Shown piece by piece: positions 7,491-16,053 of a stretch of DNA of 17,923 nucleotides (positions are counted from its first letter, which is position 1; each line of letters opens with the position of its first letter). Source of the DNA: Bacillota bacterium. Lineage in GTDB: Bacteria; Bacillota; Clostridia; Peptostreptococcales; Natronincolaceae. The notes beneath the pieces are model-generated. The model saw only the letters and a list, made by a program, of their open reading frames with translations, did not search any database and had not been told where the DNA came from. Both the position numbers and the translations under genes were made by a program. The stretch spans positions 1 through 17,923 of the forward strand of contig JAEWHG010000058.1 of NCBI GenBank assembly GCA_023387935.1, written 5' to 3'.

Positions 7491-10400
7491 GTGGAACTAA
7501 TTAATAGTCGTTATAAAATTTTAGACTGTATAGAGCAAGATCATTACTATAGTCAATATTTAGCATTGGATTTAATAAAAAAAGGAGAAAAAGTTTCTTT
7601 GTATTTAATACAAGATACTCAAACTACAAAACCTTTTATTGAATATTGCAATAGTAATTTTTATGAAATTTCATCATATAAGCAAGAGAGTATAATGAAT
7701 GTATATAGCTATGGTATTGTTGAAACAATTGATGATAAGTTTATTGAAGAAACAATATTTTTTTATACAGCTGAATATATAGAAGGAATTGCGCTATTAG
7801 ATTTAGAAAAACCACTCAATGAATGTGAAATATTAGAAATATATAAACAACTTTCTCCTGCATTAGACTTTTTATATTTTCATGGTTTAGTATATAAATA
7901 TTTAGGAGTAGAAACATTAAATATAATCAGAAAAGACGGAAAATTTATTGTAAAGCTCTCGGATATAATTAGTATCTATAGAATAGAAGTTCTGAAACCA
8001 TATTCCCACCCTATAAGTCGTAGTTTTTTTGCACCAGAAATTTGGAACGGTAGGGATATTGGAGTTTATTCGGATATATACTCTTTAGGATCCTTAATTT
8101 ATTATCTAATGACTCTAAAAATGTTAGACTATAAGGATTTAACCTCCTCAACTAGTGATAATAATATTAAGATGCAACTTTTCACCATGATTTATAAAAT
8201 GACAAGTAATGATATTCACACTAGGTATCAATCTATACAAGAGTGTAATGATAATATTGTGAAGATTTATGGGATGGATGAAATTATAGAGCAATTAAGA
8301 GATGTCGATAAAATTAATTTCAAAACACCCCTTGTTGGAAGAGATCGTGAGTTAACACAAATATTAGATGTATGTGGAACGATGGAAGGTAAATTAGGTA
8401 AGTTTAAAAAAAATCTGGTGCTTATAAATGGTGATAAAGGAATTGGAAAGTCAAGATTATTAAAAGAAGTAGACCATTTAATGAAATGGAGAAAGTATAA
8501 AACATTCCATATTGCAATTAATAAGAATGATGAAGGATTTAGAGAAATAATAGGAACTCTTGTTAAGCAATTTATAAAAATATCATCAGAGTTCTATATT
8601 ACAAAATACGGTATGGAATTAGTAAAACTGGTTCCTGAGCTAGGTATCAATAGGGATATTAGGCCGTCGTCAGTTTTGCCAGCCGAGCAGGAAATACTAA
8701 GACTTTATGACCGTGTAGCTAATTTCATGCTAGATGTATCAACGATCCATCCTTGTGTAATTTTAGTCGACAAATTTAATGTAGCCGATGTTACTATGAT
8801 GGAGTTTATAGATTACTTACTTAATCTAAATAAAATAAAGAAAGCTCCTTTATTGTTAGTACTATTTTATAGAGAGAATAATTTCTATTTCAATGAATAT
8901 GAAAACTATATGAATAAATGGAATTCTGATAATACCTTGAGTATAAAACTAAGCCGATTGACAATAGCAGAAACTGCTAAGATGGTAAAACATATTTTAG
9001 GATGGCATAAAGAACCATTAATTTTCGCCAGTCGTATAATGAAGAATACTGAAGGGAACCCAGGATATATAGAAGAAATAATAAAGGAATTATATGCACA
9101 AGGAATGCTAGAATTTACTTATAGCACTAAATATAGAGGATTTGCACCAAGTATAGTAATAGATGATTATGACAAGATTATTTTATCAGAAAATATTGAC
9201 AATTCAATTTTGAAGCAGGTAAACTCTCTGGATAACACATCCAAGGAAATTCTAACGATCGTTTCATTATTTAATACATCAATTTCAAAGGATATCATTG
9301 TAAGTATGACAGAAATTAATGAAGATGAATTTGATGACTGTCTATTAGACTTAACCCAATTAAAGATTTTAAATGAAAAATTTGATGATTGGGGATATAC
9401 TTACGGATTCCACAGTAATGACTTCAAAAATCAAATATATAATAATATTGATGAGACAAGAAGGACTTATTTGCATATTCAAGCGAGCAATATACTTGAA
9501 GATTTGTACATGAAAGATGGAAGAGAAAATAAAGATGAACTTATATTCCATTTAATACAGTCTAACCAAAAATGCAAATCGATAGACTATTGTATAGAAT
9601 CTGGAATAGGAATGCTCAAACGTTTGGCTTATGAACAGGCATACAGTATTTTCAAGAGAGCATATGAGCTATTAGAGAGTGATTTAGATCCTAGAAAATT
9701 AACTGTTTTAATACATCTTGGGAAAATAAGTCAGAAGCTATTAAAAAATAATAATGCCATATACTATTTAAATTATGCTATAGAGCTGGCAAGTCTACAA
9801 AATAAACCGAATGAATACATAAATGCAAAAATTAGCATTGGATTAATTTATTCAATTCGTAATGAATTTGGCTTAGCTCAATCATATTTTACTGAATCTA
9901 TAAAAAAAGCGAAAGAAATACAGTATTTTAAGGGAGTAATGGAAGCTGCATATTTATTAGGAAGAATATATATGCATACCAGGGATTTACAGAAATTAAA
10001 GGATATTTCAGAGGAGCACTTTAACTATTCATTAGATAAAAATGATTTATATTACATGGGGATGTTTACAGGATTAAAAGGTATTGTGGAGTACATGGAA
10101 GAAAATATTCTTGCTTCATTAAAGCTTTTTAAAAAGAGTGTAGATTACTTAGAAAAAGCAGGAGAAATTGAAGAAACTGCTAGACCTATTAATAATATAG
10201 GTGTAATTTATAACGATCATTTTCAAAACACACAAGAGGCTAGAGAATATTTTCAAAAGGCTTTAACAATTTCAGAGCAATATCGTAAAACCGATGGAAT
10301 AATTACATTTAGTAATAATATTGCTGATACTTACTTAGCAGAGAAAGATTACATTAAAGCTATAGAAGTATTAAATAAAAGCTTAGATCTTGCACTTGAA

Positions 10401-12947
10401 TATGAAGACGAAATGTTTATTTTGCTTTTGTATAATAACTTAATAATAGGTTATACCTGTATTGGAGAATATAATCAGGCATATAATTATTTGTTAAAAG
10501 CAGAGAAGATTTTTAAAAGCAAAAACTCAAATAATGATTATGGAATGCATTTAGAGAATTTTCTTGAATCTTGTGCAAATTTATACATTGAAATGGGAGC
10601 TTATAACGAGGCATTGGAAACAATAGAAAAGTTTTTCGAAAAATTCCCCAATGCTGAACTCCCAATAAAACTACGTATGCAAAAACTTTTTTATTTTTCT
10701 AAATATTACGCAGGAAAAGATGTAGAAGACAAAGAAATCCTGAGTTTAATTGAGATATATAGGGATACTTCTTATGTTAGAGATAGAAGAGTGCTTTTAT
10801 TAGAAGCAGCTGAACATTTTACAAATAAACATATGCTTTCACAAACGAAAAGAATTCTTGATGAAGACAGTAACTTAATGAATGTTACAAATAACAGTTA
10901 TTTTATTCTAAAGAGGAAGTATATAGAATGTTTTTTATTAAAAACTGAAGACCAAATAACTGCCCTAGAGGATTTACTTTTAAATAAAGAATTAGATTTA
11001 TTTAATGAAATGCAGTGGAAGATACTTGCTCGGCTAGGAATGTTATATATGCAATCTAGTGCGTATTATAGATCGATCAATAGACTTGTAGAAGCATTAG
11101 ATATTATGTATGTGCTGTTTAACAAAACTCCACTTGAATTTAATAAAGTTTATTTATTCAAAGACAATAAGTTTTTAGTAAGAGCTACTTTGTTTAAAAT
11201 TGAAGAGCTGATCAATGTTGAAAAAAGTGAAGGACACAAAGTTTATGATAAAATTGATTGTGAAAAATATAGAACAGAACTTCTTCTTGAAAAAAATATA
11301 GAAGACTTTTTCGATATCTCAGAACTTCAAAATATCTTAAATAATAAAACTTTCTACGATCTAGCAATGGAATATTATGATAAGTTTAATGAAAATAAAA
11401 TTACAAATGTAGAGCAATTAGTAGCCTCCTTTACAGAAAACAATGTAGAAAATCTAAATGCCCTTCTGAACTTAATTTGCAGAAGGACTTTAGCTTCTAG
11501 GGGTGCAATAATTGAAGAAGAAGGATATAAAATTGTAGCGTCATTAGGGCAGAATATTTCTAAAGAAAGAATAAACATAATTTTAGAGGAAATCCCTAAT
11601 GTACGTAAGGAGATTTTCAGAAATAATAACCTAAATAAAATTAGACAAACTAACCGTGACTATTTATTAAATGATACACGAGGATTGATTTGTCTGCCTA
11701 TTTATAAAGAATTTGGGAATAGACAGGATGAAAGCATTAAAGAAAATAACAGAAAAAATTATAATGGGCTTCAGAATAAGATTTTGGGATATTTATATTT
11801 AGAGACGGATAAGGCATTAAATAACTTTACAAGGGAAGCTCTAGGATTTTGTAAAGATCTATTACCTTTGGTTGGGTTACTGCTGACAAATCAATATCTA
11901 ACAAGATTCTCATTTGTAGATAAAATGACTGGAACATATATGAGAAAATATTTTGAACAGATATTTGAAGAGGAAATAGAACATGCTAGTGAAATTAATC
12001 AACCACTTTCAATTATAATGTTAGATATAGACCATTTCAAAAGTGTTAATGATCTTTATGGACACCAAAAAGGAGATAGCGTTTTAACAGCAGTTGGACA
12101 AATCATTAGGAATAGTATTCGTTCTACAGACCATGTAGGACGATACGGCGGCGAAGAATTTATTATTCTACTGCCTGGGGCTAATAAGAAGGATGGATTT
12201 AATATTGCTGAAAAAATAAGAACTAAAATTGAAAGTTCAAATTTATTAGGTAATGATACCCCTTTAACAATAAGCTGTGGAATATCCACATTCCCATGGG
12301 ACGGGAATAAGCAGATTAATATAATTGAAAAAGCAGATCAAGCCCTTTATGACGCTAAGGAAAATGGTAGAAACAGAAGTACTACATGGAACAATAGCAT
12401 AATCCAAGGAAGTAAGAGAGTAGATAAATTGGCTGGAATAGTGACAGGGAATAATGTACAGGATCAAAGAAATGTTCTCGTTATTACAGAGATAATTGAC
12501 TTAATTAGTAGTGACATTTGTGTTAAGGATAAAATTTTTACGATTCTTGGAAGGTTAATAGAAATATTAGAAGCTGAAGAAGGGATACTATTCACAGTTG
12601 ACAATAGTAAAATTAATGAAAGGTATTATCGTAGACGGTTTGTAGAAGATTGGGTTGCTCCATTTGTATATAATGAATTTATAATAAGACGTTCAATTCT
12701 TTCTATGGAAGGTAAGTATACCATAGATTGGGAAAATATGAATGATTTAGATCCATTAACGAATACTCCGAACTGGAAATCTGTAATAGTTATTCCGATT
12801 GTAGTTAATCAGATAGTTTGTGGTGTAATTTATTTGTCCGTTCCTATAAAAGAAAAAGAATTTGACTATGCAGAGTATAATTTAGTTGACATCACAACCA
12901 ACGTAATTGGCGCCATTTTAAAAACAAGTAATACAGATAATCTATAA
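7491..12947 (+). CDS. Multidomain diguanylate cyclase: pseudokinase-STAND ATPase-TPR-GAF-GGDEF-GAF
   Basis: An 1818-aa cytoplasmic sensor expected to make c-di-GMP from two GTP. GTG start, with GAGGAAG 7 bases upstream. Residues 1-260: protein-kinase fold keeping APE (181-183) and DIYSLG (195-200), but Tyr38 replaces the ATP lysine, HRD reads YKY (135-137) and DFG reads DII (158-160), so a pseudokinase. About 280-540: STAND/AAA ATPase with Walker A GDKGIGKS (314-321), Walker B VILVDK (423-428, Lys for the second acid) and GNP (522-524). About 705-1060: TPR-like repeats, with further helices to 1290. About 1300-1465: GAF. About 1475-1632: GGDEF with DIDHFKSVND (1512-1521), GGEEF (1553-1557) and the I-site RSTD (1544-1547) exactly five residues before it. 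About 1665-1815: second GAF. No TM segment or signal peptide. The domain order resembles HstK-type kinases with GGDEF replacing the histidine kinase. Signal unknown. Confidence 0.93.
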   Translation: MELINSRYKILDCIEQDHYYSQYLALDLIKKGEKVSLYLIQDTQTTKPFIEYCNSNFYEISSYKQESIMNVYSYGIVETIDDKFIEETIFFYTAEYIEGIALLDLEKPLNECEILEIYKQLSPALDFLYFHGLVYKYLGVETLNIIRKDGKFIVKLSDIISIYRIEVLKPYSHPISRSFFAPEIWNGRDIGVYSDIYSLGSLIYYLMTLKMLDYKDLTSSTSDNNIKMQLFTMIYKMTSNDIHTRYQSIQECNDNIVKIYGMDEIIEQLRDVDKINFKTPLVGRDRELTQILDVCGTMEGKLGKFKKNLVLINGDKGIGKSRLLKEVDHLMKWRKYKTFHIAINKNDEGFREIIGTLVKQFIKISSEFYITKYGMELVKLVPELGINRDIRPSSVLPAEQEILRLYDRVANFMLDVSTIHPCVILVDKFNVADVTMMEFIDYLLNLNKIKKAPLLLVLFYRENNFYFNEYENYMNKWNSDNTLSIKLSRLTIAETAKMVKHILGWHKEPLIFASRIMKNTEGNPGYIEEIIKELYAQGMLEFTYSTKYRGFAPSIVIDDYDKIILSENIDNSILKQVNSLDNTSKEILTIVSLFNTSISKDIIVSMTEINEDEFDDCLLDLTQLKILNEKFDDWGYTYGFHSNDFKNQIYNNIDETRRTYLHIQASNILEDLYMKDGRENKDELIFHLIQSNQKCKSIDYCIESGIGMLKRLAYEQAYSIFKRAYELLESDLDPRKLTVLIHLGKISQKLLKNNNAIYYLNYAIELASLQNKPNEYINAKISIGLIYSIRNEFGLAQSYFTESIKKAKEIQYFKGVMEAAYLLGRIYMHTRDLQKLKDISEEHFNYSLDKNDLYYMGMFTGLKGIVEYMEENILASLKLFKKSVDYLEKAGEIEETARPINNIGVIYNDHFQNTQEAREYFQKALTISEQYRKTDGIITFSNNIADTYLAEKDYIKAIEVLNKSLDLALEYEDEMFILLLYNNLIIGYTCIGEYNQAYNYLLKAEKIFKSKNSNNDYGMHLENFLESCANLYIEMGAYNEALETIEKFFEKFPNAELPIKLRMQKLFYFSKYYAGKDVEDKEILSLIEIYRDTSYVRDRRVLLLEAAEHFTNKHMLSQTKRILDEDSNLMNVTNNSYFILKRKYIECFLLKTEDQITALEDLLLNKELDLFNEMQWKILARLGMLYMQSSAYYRSINRLVEALDIMYVLFNKTPLEFNKVYLFKDNKFLVRATLFKIEELINVEKSEGHKVYDKIDCEKYRTELLLEKNIEDFFDISELQNILNNKTFYDLAMEYYDKFNENKITNVEQLVASFTENNVENLNALLNLICRRTLASRGAIIEEEGYKIVASLGQNISKERINIILEEIPNVRKEIFRNNNLNKIRQTNRDYLLNDTRGLICLPIYKEFGNRQDESIKENNRKNYNGLQNKILGYLYLETDKALNNFTREALGFCKDLLPLVGLLLTNQYLTRFSFVDKMTGTYMRKYFEQIFEEEIEHASEINQPLSIIMLDIDHFKSVNDLYGHQKGDSVLTAVGQIIRNSIRSTDHVGRYGGEEFIILLPGANKKDGFNIAEKIRTKIESSNLLGNDTPLTISCGISTFPWDGNKQINIIEKADQALYDAKENGRNRSTTWNNSIIQGSKRVDKLAGIVTGNNVQDQRNVLVITEIIDLISSDICVKDKIFTILGRLIEILEAEEGILFTVDNSKINERYYRRRFVEDWVAPFVYNEFIIRRSILSMEGKYTIDWENMNDLDPLTNTPNWKSVIVIPIVVNQIVCGVIYLSVPIKEKEFDYAEYNLVDITTNVIGAILKTSNTDNL

Positions 12948-12951
12948 TTAG

Positions 12952-12990
12952 AAAATTCGTCTAATGCTAAGGCATAAGGCGAATTTTTTT
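12952..12990 (+). terminator. Terminator of the cyclase gene
   Basis: AAAATTCG (12952-12959) pairs with CGAATTTT (12980-12987). The stem continues through a G-U pair, two more pairs and one mismatch to an inner ATGC/GCAT helix with a TAAG loop (12968-12971). A run of seven T follows. It starts 5 bases after the stop codon. Confidence 0.85.
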
Positions 12991-13001
12991 ATAACGAATA
13001 G

Positions 13002-13041
13002 GAAAGTTCTACTTTAATATTTTAAATAGAAAGGAACTTTT
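13002..13041. other. AT-rich hairpin of unknown role
   Basis: AAAGTTC (13003-13009) is the reverse complement of GAACTTT (13034-13040), and the interior contains a further pairing option (TTTAA 13013-13017 with TTAAA 13022-13026). It sits between two terminator-like hairpins and has only a short T-run after it. It could be a leader structure, a protein-binding palindrome or a decayed terminator; nothing here decides which. Confidence 0.4.
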
Positions 13042-13055
13042 CGTAAATAAGTTTC

Positions 13056-13096
13056 AAAAAAAGCTTTCTAAAAATGCTTCAATAGAAGCTTTTTTT
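13056..13096 (+). terminator. Second terminator-like hairpin before hutH
   Basis: AGCTT (13062-13066) pairs with AAGCT (13086-13090). After one bulged T, CTA (13068-13070) pairs with TAG (13083-13085), closing a 12-base loop. An A-run upstream faces seven T residues downstream. It is a second stop for the cyclase transcript or, if transcription began upstream of it, an attenuator in front of hutHI. The hairpin is weaker than the one at 12952. Confidence 0.55.
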
Positions 13097-13147
13097 ATAT
13101 AATATTACATTTTATTAAAAAAATAGTAGGCAGGTAAATTAATATTT

Positions 13148-13185
13148 ATATAGAATATTTAAACAAATTAGAAAATATTCTATAT
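13148..13185. repeat. 13-bp perfect inverted repeat upstream of hutH (candidate operator)
   Basis: ATATAGAATATTT (13148-13160) and AAATATTCTATAT (13173-13185) are exact reverse complements separated by 12 bases. The centre is about 70 bases before the hutH start codon, where a promoter is expected. No U-tract follows, so it does not look like a terminator. It fits a dimeric-repressor site for the hut genes, but the AT-richness lowers its specificity. I see no convincing -35/-10 pair, although TATATT (13181-13186) or TAGAAT (13201-13206) could act as -10. Confidence 0.5.
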
Positions 13186-13236
13186 TGAATCATATGTGGG
13201 TAGAATCTATGATGCTAATCAGAATGGAGGTAAATT

Positions 13237-14760
13237 ATGGATAAAATTATCATTGATGGAAATAGTCTAACCTTGGATCAGATAATTAAAGTATCTAGGG
13301 AATTTTACGAGGTAGAATTATCAACAGAAGCCATTCAGAGAGTAAATAATAATCGGGAAGTAGTTAACCGTTATGTAGAACAAGAAAAGGTGGTCTATGG
13401 AATAACTACAGGCTTCGGTAAATTTAGCGACGTAGTTATTTCAAAAAATGAAACTGAAAATTTGCAAAGAAATCTGATTATTAGCCATGCTTGCGGTGTT
13501 GGAGATCCATTAGAAGAAGATGTGGTTAGAGCTATTATGTTATTGAGAGCTAATGCACTTGCAAAGGGATATTCTGGCATCCGGTTAAATACATTAAATA
13601 CTTTAATTAAAATGCTAAATAGTAGGGTGCATCCTATTATTCCAGAAAAAGGATCATTGGGAGCTAGTGGAGATTTGGCTCCATTATCACATATGGTGCT
13701 GGTTTTAATAGGAGAGGGAGAAGCTAATTATAAAGGTAAAGTAATAGCTGGAAAAACTGCTATGGAAGAAGCTGGCATTAATCCTGTAAGATTAACCTCT
13801 AAAGAAGGCTTAGCATTAATTAATGGGACCCAGGTAATGACTGCTATTGGAGCATTAACAATATATGACTCAATAAATTTAGCAAAGGCAGCTGATATTG
13901 CAGCAGCTCTTACAATGGAAGCGCAAAGAGGTATTATTACTGCTTTTGACAAAAGAGTAAACGAAGTAAGGCCTCATAGAGGACAAATAGATTGTGCAAT
14001 TAATCTAAATAGATTATTAGAAAATAGCAGTCTCACTACGAAACAGGGAGAAATAAGGGTTCAAGACGCGTATACATTGCGTTGTATTCCACAAATACAT
14101 GGAGCGACGAAAGATGCTTTTAAATATGTAGAAGATAAGATTAAGATAGAAATTAACTCCGCCACGGATAATCCATTAATTTTCACTGAGGATGATGAAG
14201 TTATTTCAGGTGGAAACTTCCATGGACAGCCATTGGCACTTTCTTTTGATTTTTTAGGAATAGCAATAGCTGAGCTTGCTAATGTGTCTGAAAGAAGAAT
14301 TGAGCGTTTAGTTAATCCACAGTTAAGTGGACTTCCAGCCTTTTTAACGGAAAAGGGAGGGATTAATTCTGGTTTTATGATAGCGCAATATTCGGCTGCA
14401 TCCTTAGTATCTGAAAATAAGGTTTTAGCACATCCAGCCAGTGTAGACTCCATTCCATCCTCTGCAAACCAAGAGGATCATGTATCTATGGGTACAATAG
14501 CAGCAAGAAAGGCTAGAGAGATTTATAAGAATACAGTGAATGTTATTGGTATTGAGTTGATGGCAGCAGCTCAAGGAATAGATTTTCATAAAGATTATAA
14601 TTTAGGTAAAGGAACTAAAAAGGCATACGAAACAATTAGAAAAGATGTTTCTAAATTAAATGAGGACAGAGTAATGTATTTAGATATAAATAAGTGTGCA
14701 GAGCTAATTTTTAGTAATAAGCTCGTCGAAGCTGTAGAAAAAGAAGTAAAATTATTATAA
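13237..14760 (+). CDS. hutH: Histidine ammonia-lyase
   Basis: A 507-aa cytoplasmic enzyme removing ammonia from L-histidine to give urocanate, the first step of histidine degradation. Length is typical (about 500-510 aa). GGAGG lies 6 bases before the ATG. The Ala-Ser-Gly triad that cyclises into the MIO electrophile is A143-S144-G145 within GSLGASGDLAP. Other family residues visible are the catalytic Tyr54 (VVYGITTGFG), N196 in LINGTQ, Y279 and R282 in QDAYTLR, and E413 in SSANQEDHVSMG. Together these point to HAL rather than PAL or TAL. hutI follows after 17 bp, so the two form an operon. The candidate operator at 13148 and the hairpins upstream are the likely control region. Confidence 0.97.
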   Translation: MDKIIIDGNSLTLDQIIKVSREFYEVELSTEAIQRVNNNREVVNRYVEQEKVVYGITTGFGKFSDVVISKNETENLQRNLIISHACGVGDPLEEDVVRAIMLLRANALAKGYSGIRLNTLNTLIKMLNSRVHPIIPEKGSLGASGDLAPLSHMVLVLIGEGEANYKGKVIAGKTAMEEAGINPVRLTSKEGLALINGTQVMTAIGALTIYDSINLAKAADIAAALTMEAQRGIITAFDKRVNEVRPHRGQIDCAINLNRLLENSSLTTKQGEIRVQDAYTLRCIPQIHGATKDAFKYVEDKIKIEINSATDNPLIFTEDDEVISGGNFHGQPLALSFDFLGIAIAELANVSERRIERLVNPQLSGLPAFLTEKGGINSGFMIAQYSAASLVSENKVLAHPASVDSIPSSANQEDHVSMGTIAARKAREIYKNTVNVIGIELMAAAQGIDFHKDYNLGKGTKKAYETIRKDVSKLNEDRVMYLDINKCAELIFSNKLVEAVEKEVKLL

Positions 14761-14777
14761 GGTAAAGGGTGAAAAAC

Positions 14778-16046
14778 GTGATTGTTGATGTACTTATTAA
14801 AGATATATCTCAGCTTGTGACGGTTAAGTCACATGGGAAACCCAAAAAAGGTTTAGATATGCAACAAGTGGAGATTATAGAAAATGGATGGATTGCCATT
14901 GTAGAAGACAAAATAGCAGGGGTAGGAAATGGAGATATACCAGCCAGCTTTGAAATAACAGAGAAAACACTAAGTATTACTGCTAAAGGAAAAACTGTTA
15001 CTCCTGGCTTGGTTGATCCACATACTCATTTAGTACATGCAGGCTCTAGAGAAAATGAGCTGGCACTAAAATTACAAGGTGTACCTTATCTTGAAATACT
15101 AAAGCAAGGTGGCGGGATTTTAAGCACAGTAAAGGCTACGCAAAATGCAACATTAGATGAATTAGTAATCCAATCAAAGAAAAGCCTAGATAGAATGTTA
15201 GCCTATGGTGTAACAACGGTAGAAATTAAAAGTGGATATGGTTTAGAACTTGAAACAGAAATTAAACAGCTAGAAGCGATTGATATACTAAAACAACAAA
15301 GTCACATGGACTTGGTTTCAACATTTATGGGCGCACATGCTATTCCAAAACAATATAAGGATAAACCGGATGATTTTGTAGACTTGCTGATAAATAAAAT
15401 GCTTCCAATAGTAAGCGAAAAAAAATTAGCTGAGTTTTGTGATGTGTTCTGCGAAGAAGGCGTATTTTCAGTAGAACAAACTATAAAAATCCTAAAAGCA
15501 GCAATGAAGCTAGGGTTGAAAGCTAAGATTCATGCGGATGAAATTGTACCATTAGGTGGTGCTGAACTTGCAGCAGAACTTAAAACTATATCTGCCGAGC
15601 ATTTAATGGCTGCTAGTGATGAAGGATTAAGAATGATGGCAGAAAACAACGTAATCGCTGTAGCTTTACCAGGAACTTCATTTAATTTAGCCACAGGAAA
15701 ATATGCAAATGTACGAAGAATGATTGAACTGGGGCTTTCAGTAGCTTTAGCAACAGACTATAACCCTGGTAGCTGTCCTACAGAAAATATTCAATTAATT
15801 ATGAGTTTAGGTTCTTTGTATCTAAAAATGACTCCTGAAGAAGTAATCAGTGCAGTCACAATAAATGCAGCTGCAGCTATCAATAGAGAAAAAGAAATAG
15901 GAAGTATTGAAATAGGAAAAAAAGCGGATATCGTTATATTTGATACACCTAATTTATACTATATACCGTATCATTTTGGTATTAACCACGTGGACACAGT
16001 AATTAAAAATGGTAAGGTTGTTGTCAAAAAAGGACAACTAATTTAA
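14778..16046 (+). CDS. hutI: Imidazolonepropionase
   Basis: A 422-aa metal-dependent amidohydrolase opening the ring of 4-imidazolone-5-propionate to N-formimino-L-glutamate, the third step of histidine degradation. Metal and catalytic motifs (422-aa numbering): HTH (His82, His84) in VDPHTHLVHAG, KSGYGLE, HADE with His252 and Glu255, and ATDYNPGSCPTEN with Asp327. Start choice: AAAGGG at 14764-14769 is correctly spaced for GTG 14778. The longer frame from GTG 14769 (425 aa) starts in that purine run, although AAGG at 14759-14762 could serve it; the three extra residues do not affect function. Last gene of the hut operon, followed by a strong terminator. hutU, whose product links HutH to HutI, is not in this window. 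Confidence 0.96.
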   Translation: MIVDVLIKDISQLVTVKSHGKPKKGLDMQQVEIIENGWIAIVEDKIAGVGNGDIPASFEITEKTLSITAKGKTVTPGLVDPHTHLVHAGSRENELALKLQGVPYLEILKQGGGILSTVKATQNATLDELVIQSKKSLDRMLAYGVTTVEIKSGYGLELETEIKQLEAIDILKQQSHMDLVSTFMGAHAIPKQYKDKPDDFVDLLINKMLPIVSEKKLAEFCDVFCEEGVFSVEQTIKILKAAMKLGLKAKIHADEIVPLGGAELAAELKTISAEHLMAASDEGLRMMAENNVIAVALPGTSFNLATGKYANVRRMIELGLSVALATDYNPGSCPTENIQLIMSLGSLYLKMTPEEVISAVTINAAAAINREKEIGSIEIGKKADIVIFDTPNLYYIPYHFGINHVDTVIKNGKVVVKKGQLI

Positions 16047-16053
16047 TGAATTT

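Noticed and set aside
12056..12467. Two overlapping minus-strand ORFs opposite the GGDEF domain
   Set aside because: Shadows of a highly conserved coding region; no start signals.
13163..13177. CodY box within the hutH upstream inverted repeat
   Set aside because: The right half (GAAAATA) resembles the CodY motif, but the left half mismatches at most positions.
13190..13220. Sigma-54 promoter before hutH
   Set aside because: A GG and a GC are present, but their spacing does not fit the -24/-12 rule.
12948..13236. T-box or known riboswitch upstream of hutH
   Set aside because: No T-box core (the GGGTGGNACCGCG-like antiterminator) and no pattern I recognise from a known riboswitch; only simple hairpins.
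14061..14453. 130-codon minus-strand ORF inside hutH
   Set aside because: A shadow of the hutH reading frame; no RBS and no family pattern, while hutH is unmistakable.
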